39,462 nt of DNA. It comes from Lachnospiraceae bacterium (GTDB taxonomy: Bacteria; Bacillota; Clostridia; Lachnospirales; Lachnospiraceae). Below the pieces are notes generated by a model that made no database searches, was not told the DNA's origin, and saw nothing but the letters and a program-made list of their open reading frames with translations. The first letter of the stretch is position 1; each line of letters starts with the position of its first letter. Below, in pieces: positions 18,371-25,855 of this stretch. The translations under genes were made by a program, and so were the position numbers. Location: assembly GCA_024684355.1 (NCBI GenBank), contig JAIKXA010000095.1, positions 1 through 39,462 on the forward strand. Direction: 5' to 3'.

Positions 18371-19423
18371 ATGTATAAAAAGATCCTGATACCGGTTTTA
18401 CTGCTGGTATGTATGTGTTTGTTTACGGCATGCAGTGCGGATGAAGAAAAAACGGAAGATGTAGCTCTTCTTGAACCGGCAAATGCCAAGATTGAAACAA
18501 CCTATGTTACCAAGATGGATATCAGTCAGGTTGAACTTCATGACGGAGCGGTCATTCCGTCGATAGAAGAGTTTTCATTTGAAGAAAACGGATATCTGTA
18601 CGGAGTATTTGTAGAGCCCGGCGATAAAGTATATAAGGGAGATGTTCTTGCAGGTCTTGTAGGACACGACCATCAGACCATACTTGATCTTGAGGACGAG
18701 ATCAAGGAGCTTGAGGAAAACAAGGTCAAGCTTTTCGAAGGTTATGATCTTGATCTTGAACTGGTAAAGCTTAACGGCGGGGACGTTTCGGAAAAAACTC
18801 TGGAGATCAAACAGAAAAAAGAGCTTGCTGAGTTTGAGATACAGCAGAAAAAAGACAGACTCGAGAAATTAAAGGAAACCGATATAGGTTATGTCAGTCT
18901 GGTCGCACCTTATGACAGTGTTGTGGCAGCAGTATCATCGGCCGGCCGTAACAGTTATTTATCAAAGGGAACTGCGGTAGTGGCTCTTGAAACCGGAGAA
19001 ACACCCATGATCACATGCAATGATTACATTGCCGAATCGGCATATGCAAAAGTTTATTCATGTTATGCCGTAGTAAGGGGACAGAGGCTTGAGCTCGAAT
19101 ATATCCCTTATACGAAGAACGAGCTTAAGGTTATAGTAAACAACGGTATTACTCCTGTTACCAAGTTCAATATATCGGGATATGACGATCAGGAAATATA
19201 TGTTGGTGATTATGCCAGTGTCATAGAGGTCAAGAATTTTAAGGCTGATGTGCTTGCAATCCCCCAGAACGCAGTGTATGCGGATGCCACCGGTGATTTT
19301 GTGTATGAGATCAAAGACGGCGAGAGGATCAGAAGACCTGTTATCCTCGGCATCAGCGACAATGCAAACATAGAGGTACTTGATGGATTAGAGGAAGGAG
19401 CATGTATTTATGTCAAGAACTAA
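18371..19423 (+). CDS. HlyD-type membrane-fusion adaptor, lipoprotein (second of three)
   Basis: The protein of 350 residues has a lipoprotein signal peptide ending LFTAC. YGVFVEPGDKVYKGDVLAGL is the lipoyl-like motif, followed by a charged coiled coil (about residues 110-170, LEDEIKELEENKVKL and EIQQKKDRLEKLKE). VSLVAPYDSVVAAVS is the second lipoyl half. The C-terminal region with VGDYASVIEV and LAIPQNAVYADATGDFVYEI is the membrane-proximal domain of the MacA/HlyD family. It differs clearly in sequence from its two neighbours, so this is not a recent duplication. It overlaps the next gene by 14 bp, which points to tight co-expression. Confidence 0.86.
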   Translation: MYKKILIPVLLLVCMCLFTACSADEEKTEDVALLEPANAKIETTYVTKMDISQVELHDGAVIPSIEEFSFEENGYLYGVFVEPGDKVYKGDVLAGLVGHDHQTILDLEDEIKELEENKVKLFEGYDLDLELVKLNGGDVSEKTLEIKQKKELAEFEIQQKKDRLEKLKETDIGYVSLVAPYDSVVAAVSSAGRNSYLSKGTAVVALETGETPMITCNDYIAESAYAKVYSCYAVVRGQRLELEYIPYTKNELKVIVNNGITPVTKFNISGYDDQEIYVGDYASVIEVKNFKADVLAIPQNAVYADATGDFVYEIKDGERIRRPVILGISDNANIEVLDGLEEGACIYVKN

Positions 19424-20528
19424 AAGTACGCTTTTAAAACGGGCAGCATGTCTTCTTGCCTGTGTGGCCATCTGCCTTCCGCTGACAGTAAACGGAAAAG
19501 CGGCAGACGGTGACACTCTGTATTTCGGAGCTTTGGAAGAAAAGGTTGCCCAGAATGTAAATACCGCTATAGTCACAAAAGGAAACTTTTTTGTATCGGG
19601 TGCTGTTCAGGCAAGCCTTGAATTTGCGAGCAACCAGTATGTCGGTAGTGACATCACGGAGGGTGTCGTTCATTTCCAGGAGTTCCTGGTAGGACAGGGA
19701 GATATGGTAAAAAAAGGCGATCCCATAGCTTTGATCAGTGTTACGGTGGATGAGATCGAAAGAGAAGAGGTTCAGATGAACCTCGATGCCGCAAGAAAGA
19801 ATCTGGAAGATTATAAAGCTGATACCAAAATTTTGCTCGATCAATATAAAAAAGCACTTAACCAGGGCTCGGACCGTGACAGAAGACTGGCCCAGATATC
19901 TTATGACAAGCTTAAAAAGTCCTATAAAGACGAGCTGGATAAAAGAGAGTCAAGGATAGATGAGTATGTTATAAGACTTGAAGAGATCGAAAACCTTGAA
20001 AAAACACAGTACATAAAGGCACCTGCCGACGGAGTTATCGGTTTTACCAACAGGATCAGAAAAGGTGAGGTGCTCAGCCGCTGGAGCTTCCTTTGCTCCA
20101 TAAGCGACCCTTCAAATGTAAGGGTTGTGGTTGAAGGCGGTTCCGATCTTTTACGCTACAACATGCCTGTAAAGATCGTACAGTCTACCGGTAACAGAAG
20201 CGTGGAGCTTACGGGAAGAGTTGTTACATTAAAGAGTACGGCGTCATCGGTGAACCTCATGGCCAGGAATGACATCATCGAGGTATATGGGGATACTTCC
20301 AATCTGTACCCCGGAGCCGATGTGAATGTAAGATTTGATAAGATATATGTCGAGGATGCTTTACTGGTACCCAAGGCAGCAGTAAAAAGCGATAAAAAAG
20401 GTAATTATCTGAATGTATATGTTAACGGCTTTACCAGCAAAAGATATGTTGTTGTAGGCGGAGTCGACAGCATGAACAGCTGGATCGTTTTCGGAGTAGA
20501 AGAAGGCGACACTATCATTCTCGATTAA
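19410..20528 (+). CDS. HlyD-type membrane-fusion adaptor, non-lipoprotein (third of three)
   Basis: The protein has 372 residues. Its N-terminal segment (LLKRAACLLACVAICLPLTV) is a signal or anchor sequence with a possible cleavage after GKA and without a clean lipobox, unlike the two preceding adaptors. FLVGQGDMVKKGDPIALI is the lipoyl half-motif. A long helical hairpin follows (about residues 110-190), then YIKAPADGVIGFTNRIRKGE, the second half-motif. The C-terminus has the usual barrel and membrane-proximal domains (YPGADVNVRFD, LLVPKAAVKSDKKGNYLNVY). GGAAGGAG lies upstream within the previous gene. It ends 12 bp before the FtsX permease. Confidence 0.86.
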   Translation: MSRTKSTLLKRAACLLACVAICLPLTVNGKAADGDTLYFGALEEKVAQNVNTAIVTKGNFFVSGAVQASLEFASNQYVGSDITEGVVHFQEFLVGQGDMVKKGDPIALISVTVDEIEREEVQMNLDAARKNLEDYKADTKILLDQYKKALNQGSDRDRRLAQISYDKLKKSYKDELDKRESRIDEYVIRLEEIENLEKTQYIKAPADGVIGFTNRIRKGEVLSRWSFLCSISDPSNVRVVVEGGSDLLRYNMPVKIVQSTGNRSVELTGRVVTLKSTASSVNLMARNDIIEVYGDTSNLYPGADVNVRFDKIYVEDALLVPKAAVKSDKKGNYLNVYVNGFTSKRYVVVGGVDSMNSWIVFGVEEGDTIILD

Positions 20529-20540
20529 AAGGGGACCATT

Positions 20541-23360
20541 ATGTTTCATTTAATGCTGCAGAAAGTTCTGCATAAAAAGTGGATGGCTATCAGTTTGCTG
20601 ATAGGTAATATACTGCTTGTTGCAATAGCGGTAAGCCATCCCATGTATCAGGATGCGTCAAGAAACAGGATGCTTACTGATGAGTTCACCAATTACATGA
20701 AGGATAACAACGCATATCCCATGACGATCGATGTAAACGGACTTATCAGAAAGCAGAACGGTTTGGAGGAAACAGAGCGCATCAGGGACTTTGCCAATAC
20801 AGTAGCCGAAAAGTTCGGTGTGCCGGAAGTGGAAAAGATCCTTATGAGAAGCCTTGTATCCAGTACTGCTACACCAACTACTCTGTACAGTGCCGGCAGT
20901 AAAGAGTTTAAGCTCGTTATCGGATACATGTCTGATTTTGATAAGCATACAGAGATCGTTTCGGGTAAGATGTATTCCGATGAGATCACATCGGACGGTT
21001 ATATAGAGGCGGTTATAAGCCAGAGTGCCATGGTCGAGCATAATCTCCTTATAGGTATGGAGATAGATATGAAGACCTTAAAGTACGCCGGAAAAGATAA
21101 GGTTAAGATAAGGATCGTCGGCGTATACACTAATTCAAGCGACAACGATAATTACTGGATTAACTCACCCGGTTATTATAAAGACCATCTCATTATATCC
21201 TCGAAGGTATTTGACGATGGTTTTATGGGAGCATATACAAAATCCAACAATATCAATGAACATTGGTACACAATGCTTGATTATTCAAAACTCGATCCCC
21301 AGAGGATAGATGAGATAATCGAGATCACGGATGCTGCATATGATCAGAACAATACAGTTTATTGTAAGATGGCAGAACCTGCATACATCGGTCTTTTAAA
21401 GGATTATGCGGTTAAGGAAAAACAAATATCGGTTACACTTCTGATACTGCAGGTACCCGTTATAGTGCTTCTGTGTGCATTCCTTTTCATGATCTCAAGA
21501 CAGATGCTTGAGATGGAAGAAAACGAAATAGCTATTTTAAAGTCCAGAGGTGCCGGCAGACTTCAGATCATAAGACTGTATTTCTTCCAGTCACTGTTCT
21601 TAAGTCTTATCAGTTTCATCGTGGGGCTTCCGCTCGGAAAGTTTATATGCAGACTGCTCGGAACATCAAGTGCATTCCTGGAGTTTTCGGCAGGAAGAAG
21701 CCTGAATGTAAGATATTCCGGCGAAGCACTTTTATACGGACTTGCAGCAGTGCTTATTTCCACATTCATGACGCTGCTTCCTGTACTTAAGAAGTCAACT
21801 TCTTCGATAGTAAACGTTAAGCGCAGACGTTCAAGACAGGCTAAGCCCCTTTGGCAGAAGCTTTTCCTGGATGTGATCATGCTGGGAGTGTCCATTTACG
21901 GATATTATTCGTTCAGTTCCCGTGAAAATGAGCTTCTGGTCCAGGTTTTAAGCGGTGAGTCACTTGACCCGATCATTTTCTTAAGCTCATCACTTTTCAT
22001 ACTTGGTGCGGGACTGTTCAGCTTAAGAATTCATTCACTTTTGATACTGTTATTGTTCAAGCTCGGAAAGAGCAAGTGGAAGCCTGCAAGCTACACTTCA
22101 TTCCTGCAGCTTATACGTACGGGCGGTAAGCAGGCATTCATTATGGTATTCCTTGTACTTACCGTTGCATTCGGTATGTTTAATACCACTATCGCAAGGA
22201 CGATCCTTGCCAATGCCGAAAAGAACAACGATTACAACATCGGTGCAAACGTAGTATTACAGGAATACTGGAGAAACAACCAGGTATTTGCTTCGCATGA
22301 TCCTTCACAGAATGCCGAGCTTTCCTATACAGAGCCCGATTCGGGAAAATATAACGATATCCCGGGTGTTAAAGCCATAGCTAAGGTATATAAGACATCC
22401 GATGCTACCGTTACCGTTAACAAGAACGAGAATCCCATTACTATCATGGGCATCAATACCAAGACCTTCGGTGAGACAACCGATATGGATCCTAAGCTCC
22501 TTCAGTACAGTTATCATCAGTATCTGAACGTATTATCACAGAATTCCGATGCTGTGCTTGTATCAATGAACTTTAAGGAAAAGCTTGGTGTAAAGATCGG
22601 CGATCAGATAACATATACCATTAACGATCCGATAAAGACCGGTACGGGAACAGGTATTGTATACGGTTTCTTTGATTACTGGCCCGGATATAACAGAAAC
22701 AGCATTGTTATCGCATCGGACGGTACATCCAAGAATGAAGAGCACTATATGGTAGTGGCTCACCTTTCGGCTATCCAGGAAAAGGTTGGCGTATTCCCTT
22801 ATCAGATATGGCTCAACATGGACGGAAATACCGAACCCGTATACGAATTCATAAATGAGAGAGGCATCAAGCTTACAAGCTTTACCGATGCGGTTGAAAG
22901 AAAAGAAGCTATAGGAAGAGAGGCACTCTTCCAGGGTACAAACGGTATCCTTACCATGAGCTTCATCACCATACTGCTTATATGCGGTATCGGTTACCTT
23001 ATTTACTGGACACTGTCGATACGTTCGAGAGAACTTCTCTTCGGTATCTTCAGAGCCATGGGTATGGGAAAGAACGAAGTCATTCATATGCTAGTAAACG
23101 AGCAGGTACTTACCGGTGTGGTAGCAATCGCATTCGGTCTGGTAATAGGCTGGATATCCTCGAGGATGTACGTTCCTATCATCCAGATAGCATACTCGGC
23201 TACCGACAGGGCACTGCCGCTTGAGCTTATCACAAGAAATTCGGATATAATAAGGCTTCTTGTGATCATAGGTCTTGTATTTGTAGCATGTCTGGCAGTT
23301 CTTATCAAGCAGGTATATAACATGAAGATATCTCAGGCATTGAAGCTTGGTGAAGATTGA
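20541..23360 (+). CDS. large FtsX-type ABC permease with two permease lobes
   Basis: The 939-residue protein has about ten membrane segments in the order 1 + 3, 3, 3. After TM1 (WMAISLLIGNILLVAIAV) comes an extracellular domain of about 250 residues. TM2-4 then form a first FtsX core with the coupling sequence EMEENEIAILKSRGAGRLQI. After TM5-7 a second extracellular domain of about 220 residues follows. TM8-10 form a second FtsX core with SIRSRELLFGIFRAMGMGKNEV. The C-terminus MKISQALKLGED is typical. Such two-lobed permeases act like a fused dimer and do mechanical work outside the membrane, as in MacB or LolCDE, rather than classical channel transport. Two different ATPase genes follow, which would fit one ATPase per lobe. 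The substrate is unknown. Confidence 0.9.
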   Translation: MFHLMLQKVLHKKWMAISLLIGNILLVAIAVSHPMYQDASRNRMLTDEFTNYMKDNNAYPMTIDVNGLIRKQNGLEETERIRDFANTVAEKFGVPEVEKILMRSLVSSTATPTTLYSAGSKEFKLVIGYMSDFDKHTEIVSGKMYSDEITSDGYIEAVISQSAMVEHNLLIGMEIDMKTLKYAGKDKVKIRIVGVYTNSSDNDNYWINSPGYYKDHLIISSKVFDDGFMGAYTKSNNINEHWYTMLDYSKLDPQRIDEIIEITDAAYDQNNTVYCKMAEPAYIGLLKDYAVKEKQISVTLLILQVPVIVLLCAFLFMISRQMLEMEENEIAILKSRGAGRLQIIRLYFFQSLFLSLISFIVGLPLGKFICRLLGTSSAFLEFSAGRSLNVRYSGEALLYGLAAVLISTFMTLLPVLKKSTSSIVNVKRRRSRQAKPLWQKLFLDVIMLGVSIYGYYSFSSRENELLVQVLSGESLDPIIFLSSSLFILGAGLFSLRIHSLLILLLFKLGKSKWKPASYTSFLQLIRTGGKQAFIMVFLVLTVAFGMFNTTIARTILANAEKNNDYNIGANVVLQEYWRNNQVFASHDPSQNAELSYTEPDSGKYNDIPGVKAIAKVYKTSDATVTVNKNENPITIMGINTKTFGETTDMDPKLLQYSYHQYLNVLSQNSDAVLVSMNFKEKLGVKIGDQITYTINDPIKTGTGTGIVYGFFDYWPGYNRNSIVIASDGTSKNEEHYMVVAHLSAIQEKVGVFPYQIWLNMDGNTEPVYEFINERGIKLTSFTDAVERKEAIGREALFQGTNGILTMSFITILLICGIGYLIYWTLSIRSRELLFGIFRAMGMGKNEVIHMLVNEQVLTGVVAIAFGLVIGWISSRMYVPIIQIAYSATDRALPLELITRNSDIIRLLVIIGLVFVACLAVLIKQVYNMKISQALKLGED

Positions 23361-23376
23361 TAGTTTGGAGTTTAAG

Positions 23377-24075
23377 ATGAAATACATTTTAAAGACAGAA
23401 AATGTTGATAGAAGCTTCCCGATAGCGGGAAGGGAGCCTGTTCAGGTATTAAAGCAGGTTTCGGTTGAAATACCGGAGAAGAGTCTGACGATCCTTCGAG
23501 GACCTTCCGGATCAGGTAAGACAACTCTTATGAATATAATAGGTGCTCTTGATACTCCGACAGCCGGCAAGGTATTTTTTGACGGACAGGATATCACAAA
23601 GATGTCCGATTCGGAAAAAGAAAAGCTGAGACGTAAAAACATCGGCTTTGTATTCCAGTCGGTATCCCTCATCCCTATGATGACCGTGTACGAGAATGTT
23701 GAATTCAGTCTCAGGCTTTCCGGTTATCCGGATGATAAAAAGAAAAGAGTACATCAGTGCCTTAAGATGGTCGGACTGCAGAACAGAGCAGATCATATGC
23801 CTCAGGAGCTTTCCGGCGGTGAACAGCAGAGAGTTGCCATAGCCAGAGCTATAGCACATAAGCCCCGTGTGGTATTTGCCGACGAGCCTACTGCAGAGCT
23901 TGACAGCCAGACAGCCATCACTGTCGTAAACATCTTTAAAAAGCTTGTAGCCGAAGAAGGTGTTACGATAGTCATGACTACACATGATACGGGCCTGATG
24001 GATGCCGGTGATATTGTATACACCATAGAAGACGGCAGCGCATCCGGAAAGATAATCAATAAAGAGATCGAGTGA
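23377..24075 (+). CDS. ABC transporter ATP-binding protein (first ATPase of the exporter)
   Basis: The start is taken as ATG 23377, with GGAG 6 bases upstream, giving 232 residues, the normal size for LolD/MacB-type ATPases. Motifs are the Walker A LRGPSGSGKTTLMN, the Q-loop FVFQSVSLIPMMTVYENV, the signature [14 protein letters not shown], the Walker B VVFADEPTAELD and the H-loop MTTHD. All catalytic positions look intact. It belongs to the lipoprotein-release/MacB subfamily, which pairs with FtsX permeases, consistent with the gene before it. It is followed 14 bp later by a second, longer ATPase. Confidence 0.93.
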   Translation: MKYILKTENVDRSFPIAGREPVQVLKQVSVEIPEKSLTILRGPSGSGKTTLMNIIGALDTPTAGKVFFDGQDITKMSDSEKEKLRRKNIGFVFQSVSLIPMMTVYENVEFSLRLSGYPDDKKKRVHQCLKMVGLQNRADHMPQELSGGEQQRVAIARAIAHKPRVVFADEPTAELDSQTAITVVNIFKKLVAEEGVTIVMTTHDTGLMDAGDIVYTIEDGSASGKIINKEIE

Positions 24076-24089
24076 TTTCGGAGGATAAA

Positions 24090-25118
24090 ATGGGAAAATC
24101 CGATAAAAAGGTAAAAGATTTAAATAAAAGTACCGAAACCGTAACCGAAGAGAATGACAGTGCAGAGAGCATGTCAGCCATTACTTCGGATATGGCTAAC
24201 GAAGCTACCGACAATGACATCGTGACAGGCGAAAACGCTCCTATGGTGCTTGCGGAGAACCTGGTTAAGATATACAAGACTTCGGAACTTGAAGTTTTGG
24301 CTCTTCAGGGTCTTGACTTAAGAGTTGAAAAAGGCGAGCTGACAGCCATAATCGGTAACAGCGGTTCCGGTAAATCAACATTCCTTAACATGCTGGGCGG
24401 ACTTGACGAGCCCAGTGCAGGTAAGCTTTTCGTAGACGGTAAAAACCTGTTCAAGCTTACAGCCAAAGAAAAAGTTTTATATAAGAGAGACACCGTAGGT
24501 TTTGTATGGCAGAATAACGGAAGAAACCTGCTTCCGTTTATGAATGCCATGGAAAACATCATGACTCCCATGCACCTGACCAGCGAAAAGAATAAAAAGG
24601 AAAGAGCATTGGAGCTGCTTGATCTGGTAGGCATGTCTCACAGAAAATACAGCAGGATGAACCAGCTTTCGGGTGGTGAACAGCAGAGAATAGCGATAGC
24701 GATAGCTTTGGCCAATAAGCCTAAGCTGCTGCTTGCCGATGAGCCTACCGGTTCCGTAGACAGAAAGACAGCTGACTATATCTTTGATCTCTTTAAGAGA
24801 CTTAATAAGGAATACAACCAGACCATCATCATAGTTACACATGATGTAGAGCTTTCCAAGAAGGTAGCCAGAGTAGTTGCTATCAGGGACGGTAAGATAA
24901 GCAGCGAGAGAATACTGAAGGAACACTACAGTAACATCGGCAACGGCGAGATCAACTGGATGGAAGAGGAAACTCAGGACGAGTTCACCATAGTGGACAG
25001 GGCAGGCAGAATCCAGATCCCCCGCAATATGCTTGATTCTCTCGAACTCAAGGACAACAAGATAAAAGTTACCATAGATGACAGTATTATAAAACTTCAG
25101 AACCCTCAAAAAAAATAA
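24090..25118 (+). CDS. ABC transporter ATP-binding protein with AbrB-like C-terminal tail
   Basis: The ATG at 24090 follows CGGAGGAT and is preferred over the overlapping GTG at 24072; the product has 342 residues. A hydrophilic Thr/Glu/Asp-rich N-terminal extension of about 55 residues precedes the ATPase core. Motifs are the Walker [18 protein letters not shown], the Q-loop [20 protein letters not shown], the signature [16 protein letters not shown], the Walker [13 protein letters not shown] and the H-loop VTHD. After the core, about 50 residues contain [19 protein letters not shown], a pattern reminiscent of the swapped-hairpin SpoVT/AbrB fold. That tail may serve dimerisation, regulation or docking; the fold assignment is inference. 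It completes the adaptor/permease/ATPase operon. Confidence 0.9.
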   Translation: MGKSDKKVKDLNKSTETVTEENDSAESMSAITSDMANEATDNDIVTGENAPMVLAENLVKIYKTSELEVLALQGLDLRVEKGELTAIIGNSGSGKSTFLNMLGGLDEPSAGKLFVDGKNLFKLTAKEKVLYKRDTVGFVWQNNGRNLLPFMNAMENIMTPMHLTSEKNKKERALELLDLVGMSHRKYSRMNQLSGGEQQRIAIAIALANKPKLLLADEPTGSVDRKTADYIFDLFKRLNKEYNQTIIIVTHDVELSKKVARVVAIRDGKISSERILKEHYSNIGNGEINWMEEETQDEFTIVDRAGRIQIPRNMLDSLELKDNKIKVTIDDSIIKLQNPQKK

Positions 25119-25146
25119 TTGACATTTTGGATTTCTATGGTATAAT
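25119..25146 (+). promoter_or_regulatory. promoter of rpmF
   Basis: TTGACA at 25119-25124 and TATAAT at 25141-25146 are separated by 16 bp, with an extended -10 TG. This near-consensus promoter starts at the last base after the preceding stop codon. Confidence 0.88.
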
Positions 25147-25201
25147 AGCGTATGTGCGATTTTGGACGAAAACTTTAGAAAGTTTTAAGGAGGTGTGAAG
25201 A

Positions 25202-25390
25202 ATGGGAGCTATTTGCCCGAAAAACAGAACTTCAAAGGCCAGAAGAGATAGCCGTCGTGCCAACTGGAAGATGACTGCTCCGAACCTTGTAAAGTGCAGC
25301 AAGTGTGGTGCACTTATGATGCCTCACAGAGTATGTAAGGCTTGTGGATCTTATAATAAGAAGGAGATCCTTGTTAAGGAAGAAGCATAA
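25202..25390 (+). CDS. rpmF: 50S ribosomal protein L32
   Basis: L32 is a small zinc-ribbon protein of the large ribosomal subunit. The 62 residues begin MGAICPKNRTSKARRDSRRA, the conserved L32 start, followed by NWKMTAPNLVKC. The pairs CSKC and CKAC form the zinc ribbon, so this is the zinc-binding paralogue type and not a cysteine-free form. AAGGAGGTG precedes the ATG. The gene has its own strong promoter. In many Firmicutes a DUF177 (YceD) gene precedes rpmF; here none does. Confidence 0.97.
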   Translation: MGAICPKNRTSKARRDSRRANWKMTAPNLVKCSKCGALMMPHRVCKACGSYNKKEILVKEEA

Positions 25391-25405
25391 ATTCTTGAAC
25401 GCATA

Positions 25406-25431
25406 TGCCGGGTTTCAGCCCGGCACTTTTG
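25406..25431 (+). terminator. likely intrinsic terminator of rpmF
   Basis: TGCCGGG and CCCGGCA form a perfect 7-bp stem around TTTCAG, followed by a short CTTTT. The weak T-run makes it a moderate terminator. Confidence 0.6.
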
Positions 25432-25437
25432 CTATAT

Positions 25438-25489
25438 GATGCACTTGTTTCATAAGTGCATCAGTCGGTTCGCGCGACACTTGGCGCGA
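25438..25489 (+). other. two further hairpins before tRNA-Arg
   Basis: GATGCACTT and AAGTGCATC (25438-25462) form a perfect 9-bp stem. TCGCGC and GCGCGA (25470-25489) form a 6-bp stem followed by TTTCCTTTCT. The second may be an extra terminator of rpmF or a processing structure ahead of the tRNA. No promoter for the tRNA is obvious. Confidence 0.45.
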
Positions 25490-25499
25490 TTTCCTTTCT

Positions 25500-25571
25500 G
25501 CACCTATAGTGGAATGGATACCACGCAAGCTTCCGAAGCTTGTACTATGGGTTCGAATCCCATTAGGTGCG
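25500..25571 (+). tRNA. tRNA-Arg, anticodon CCG
   Basis: A full cloverleaf can be drawn. The acceptor GCACCTA pairs with TAGGTGC; the D stem GTGG pairs with CCAC around a GG-containing loop. The anticodon stem CAAGC/GCTTG has the loop TTCCGAA with anticodon CCG, reading CGG. The variable loop is TACT, and the T stem ATGGG/CCCAT has the loop TTCGAAT. The discriminator base is G. CCA is not encoded in the gene. Confidence 0.96.
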
Positions 25572-25610
25572 TTACGGTTCCCCTCGTAGTATCATTAGGG
25601 GATTATTTAC

Positions 25611-25693
25611 GGGCTCTGTCCGGACAGCATCCCGACTTAATTGTCACCAAAGACAATTAAGTTCGGGAACTATCCGTCACGAGCCCTTTTTTT
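25611..25693 (+). terminator. long structured terminator RNA after tRNA-Arg
   Basis: The outer arms GGGCTC and GAGCCC enclose further partial pairing (CGGA with TCCG). Inside is a long hairpin, CCCGACTTAATTGTC with GACAATTAAGTTCGGG (15 pairs, one bulged base) around ACCAAA. TTTTTTT follows directly. It ends the tRNA transcript and is large enough to be a small RNA in its own right. A small CCCCT/AGGGG stem at 25580-25601 lies between it and the tRNA. Confidence 0.8.
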
Positions 25694-25743
25694 ATCGTGA
25701 TATGAGGCGGATTTTTTTGGTGCCATGCCCTTATTCTTTTTTC

Positions 25744-25772
25744 TTGATACTGTCCGGCGTTTGTGGTAGAAT
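25744..25772 (+). promoter_or_regulatory. promoter of the diguanylate cyclase gene
   Basis: TTGATA at 25744-25749 and TAGAAT at 25767-25772 have 17-bp spacing. The transcript would have a leader of about 75 bases. No c-di-GMP riboswitch motif was found in that leader. Confidence 0.6.
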
Positions 25773-25855
25773 ATACTATGTATGATTATGCGAAGACGTT
25801 GGGGTTGATCCGCATTTTCAAAGCGTCACAATACTCATAATACGGGGTGACTTTT

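Noticed and set aside
25500-25693. tRNA gene as an attachment site of an integrated element
   Set aside because: No integrase, no repeat of the tRNA 3' end elsewhere in the window and no foreign-looking genes downstream were found.
25611-25693. 6S RNA
   Set aside because: It is only about 80 bases with a near-continuous hairpin. 6S RNA is about 180-200 bases with a large central bubble.
25436-25785. Small + strand ORFs at 25436-25660 and 25567-25785
   Set aside because: They run across the tRNA-Arg gene and the terminator hairpin and lack ribosome-binding sites.
25773-25855. c-di-GMP riboswitch before the diguanylate cyclase
   Set aside because: The leader lacks the conserved riboswitch sequence blocks and is short.
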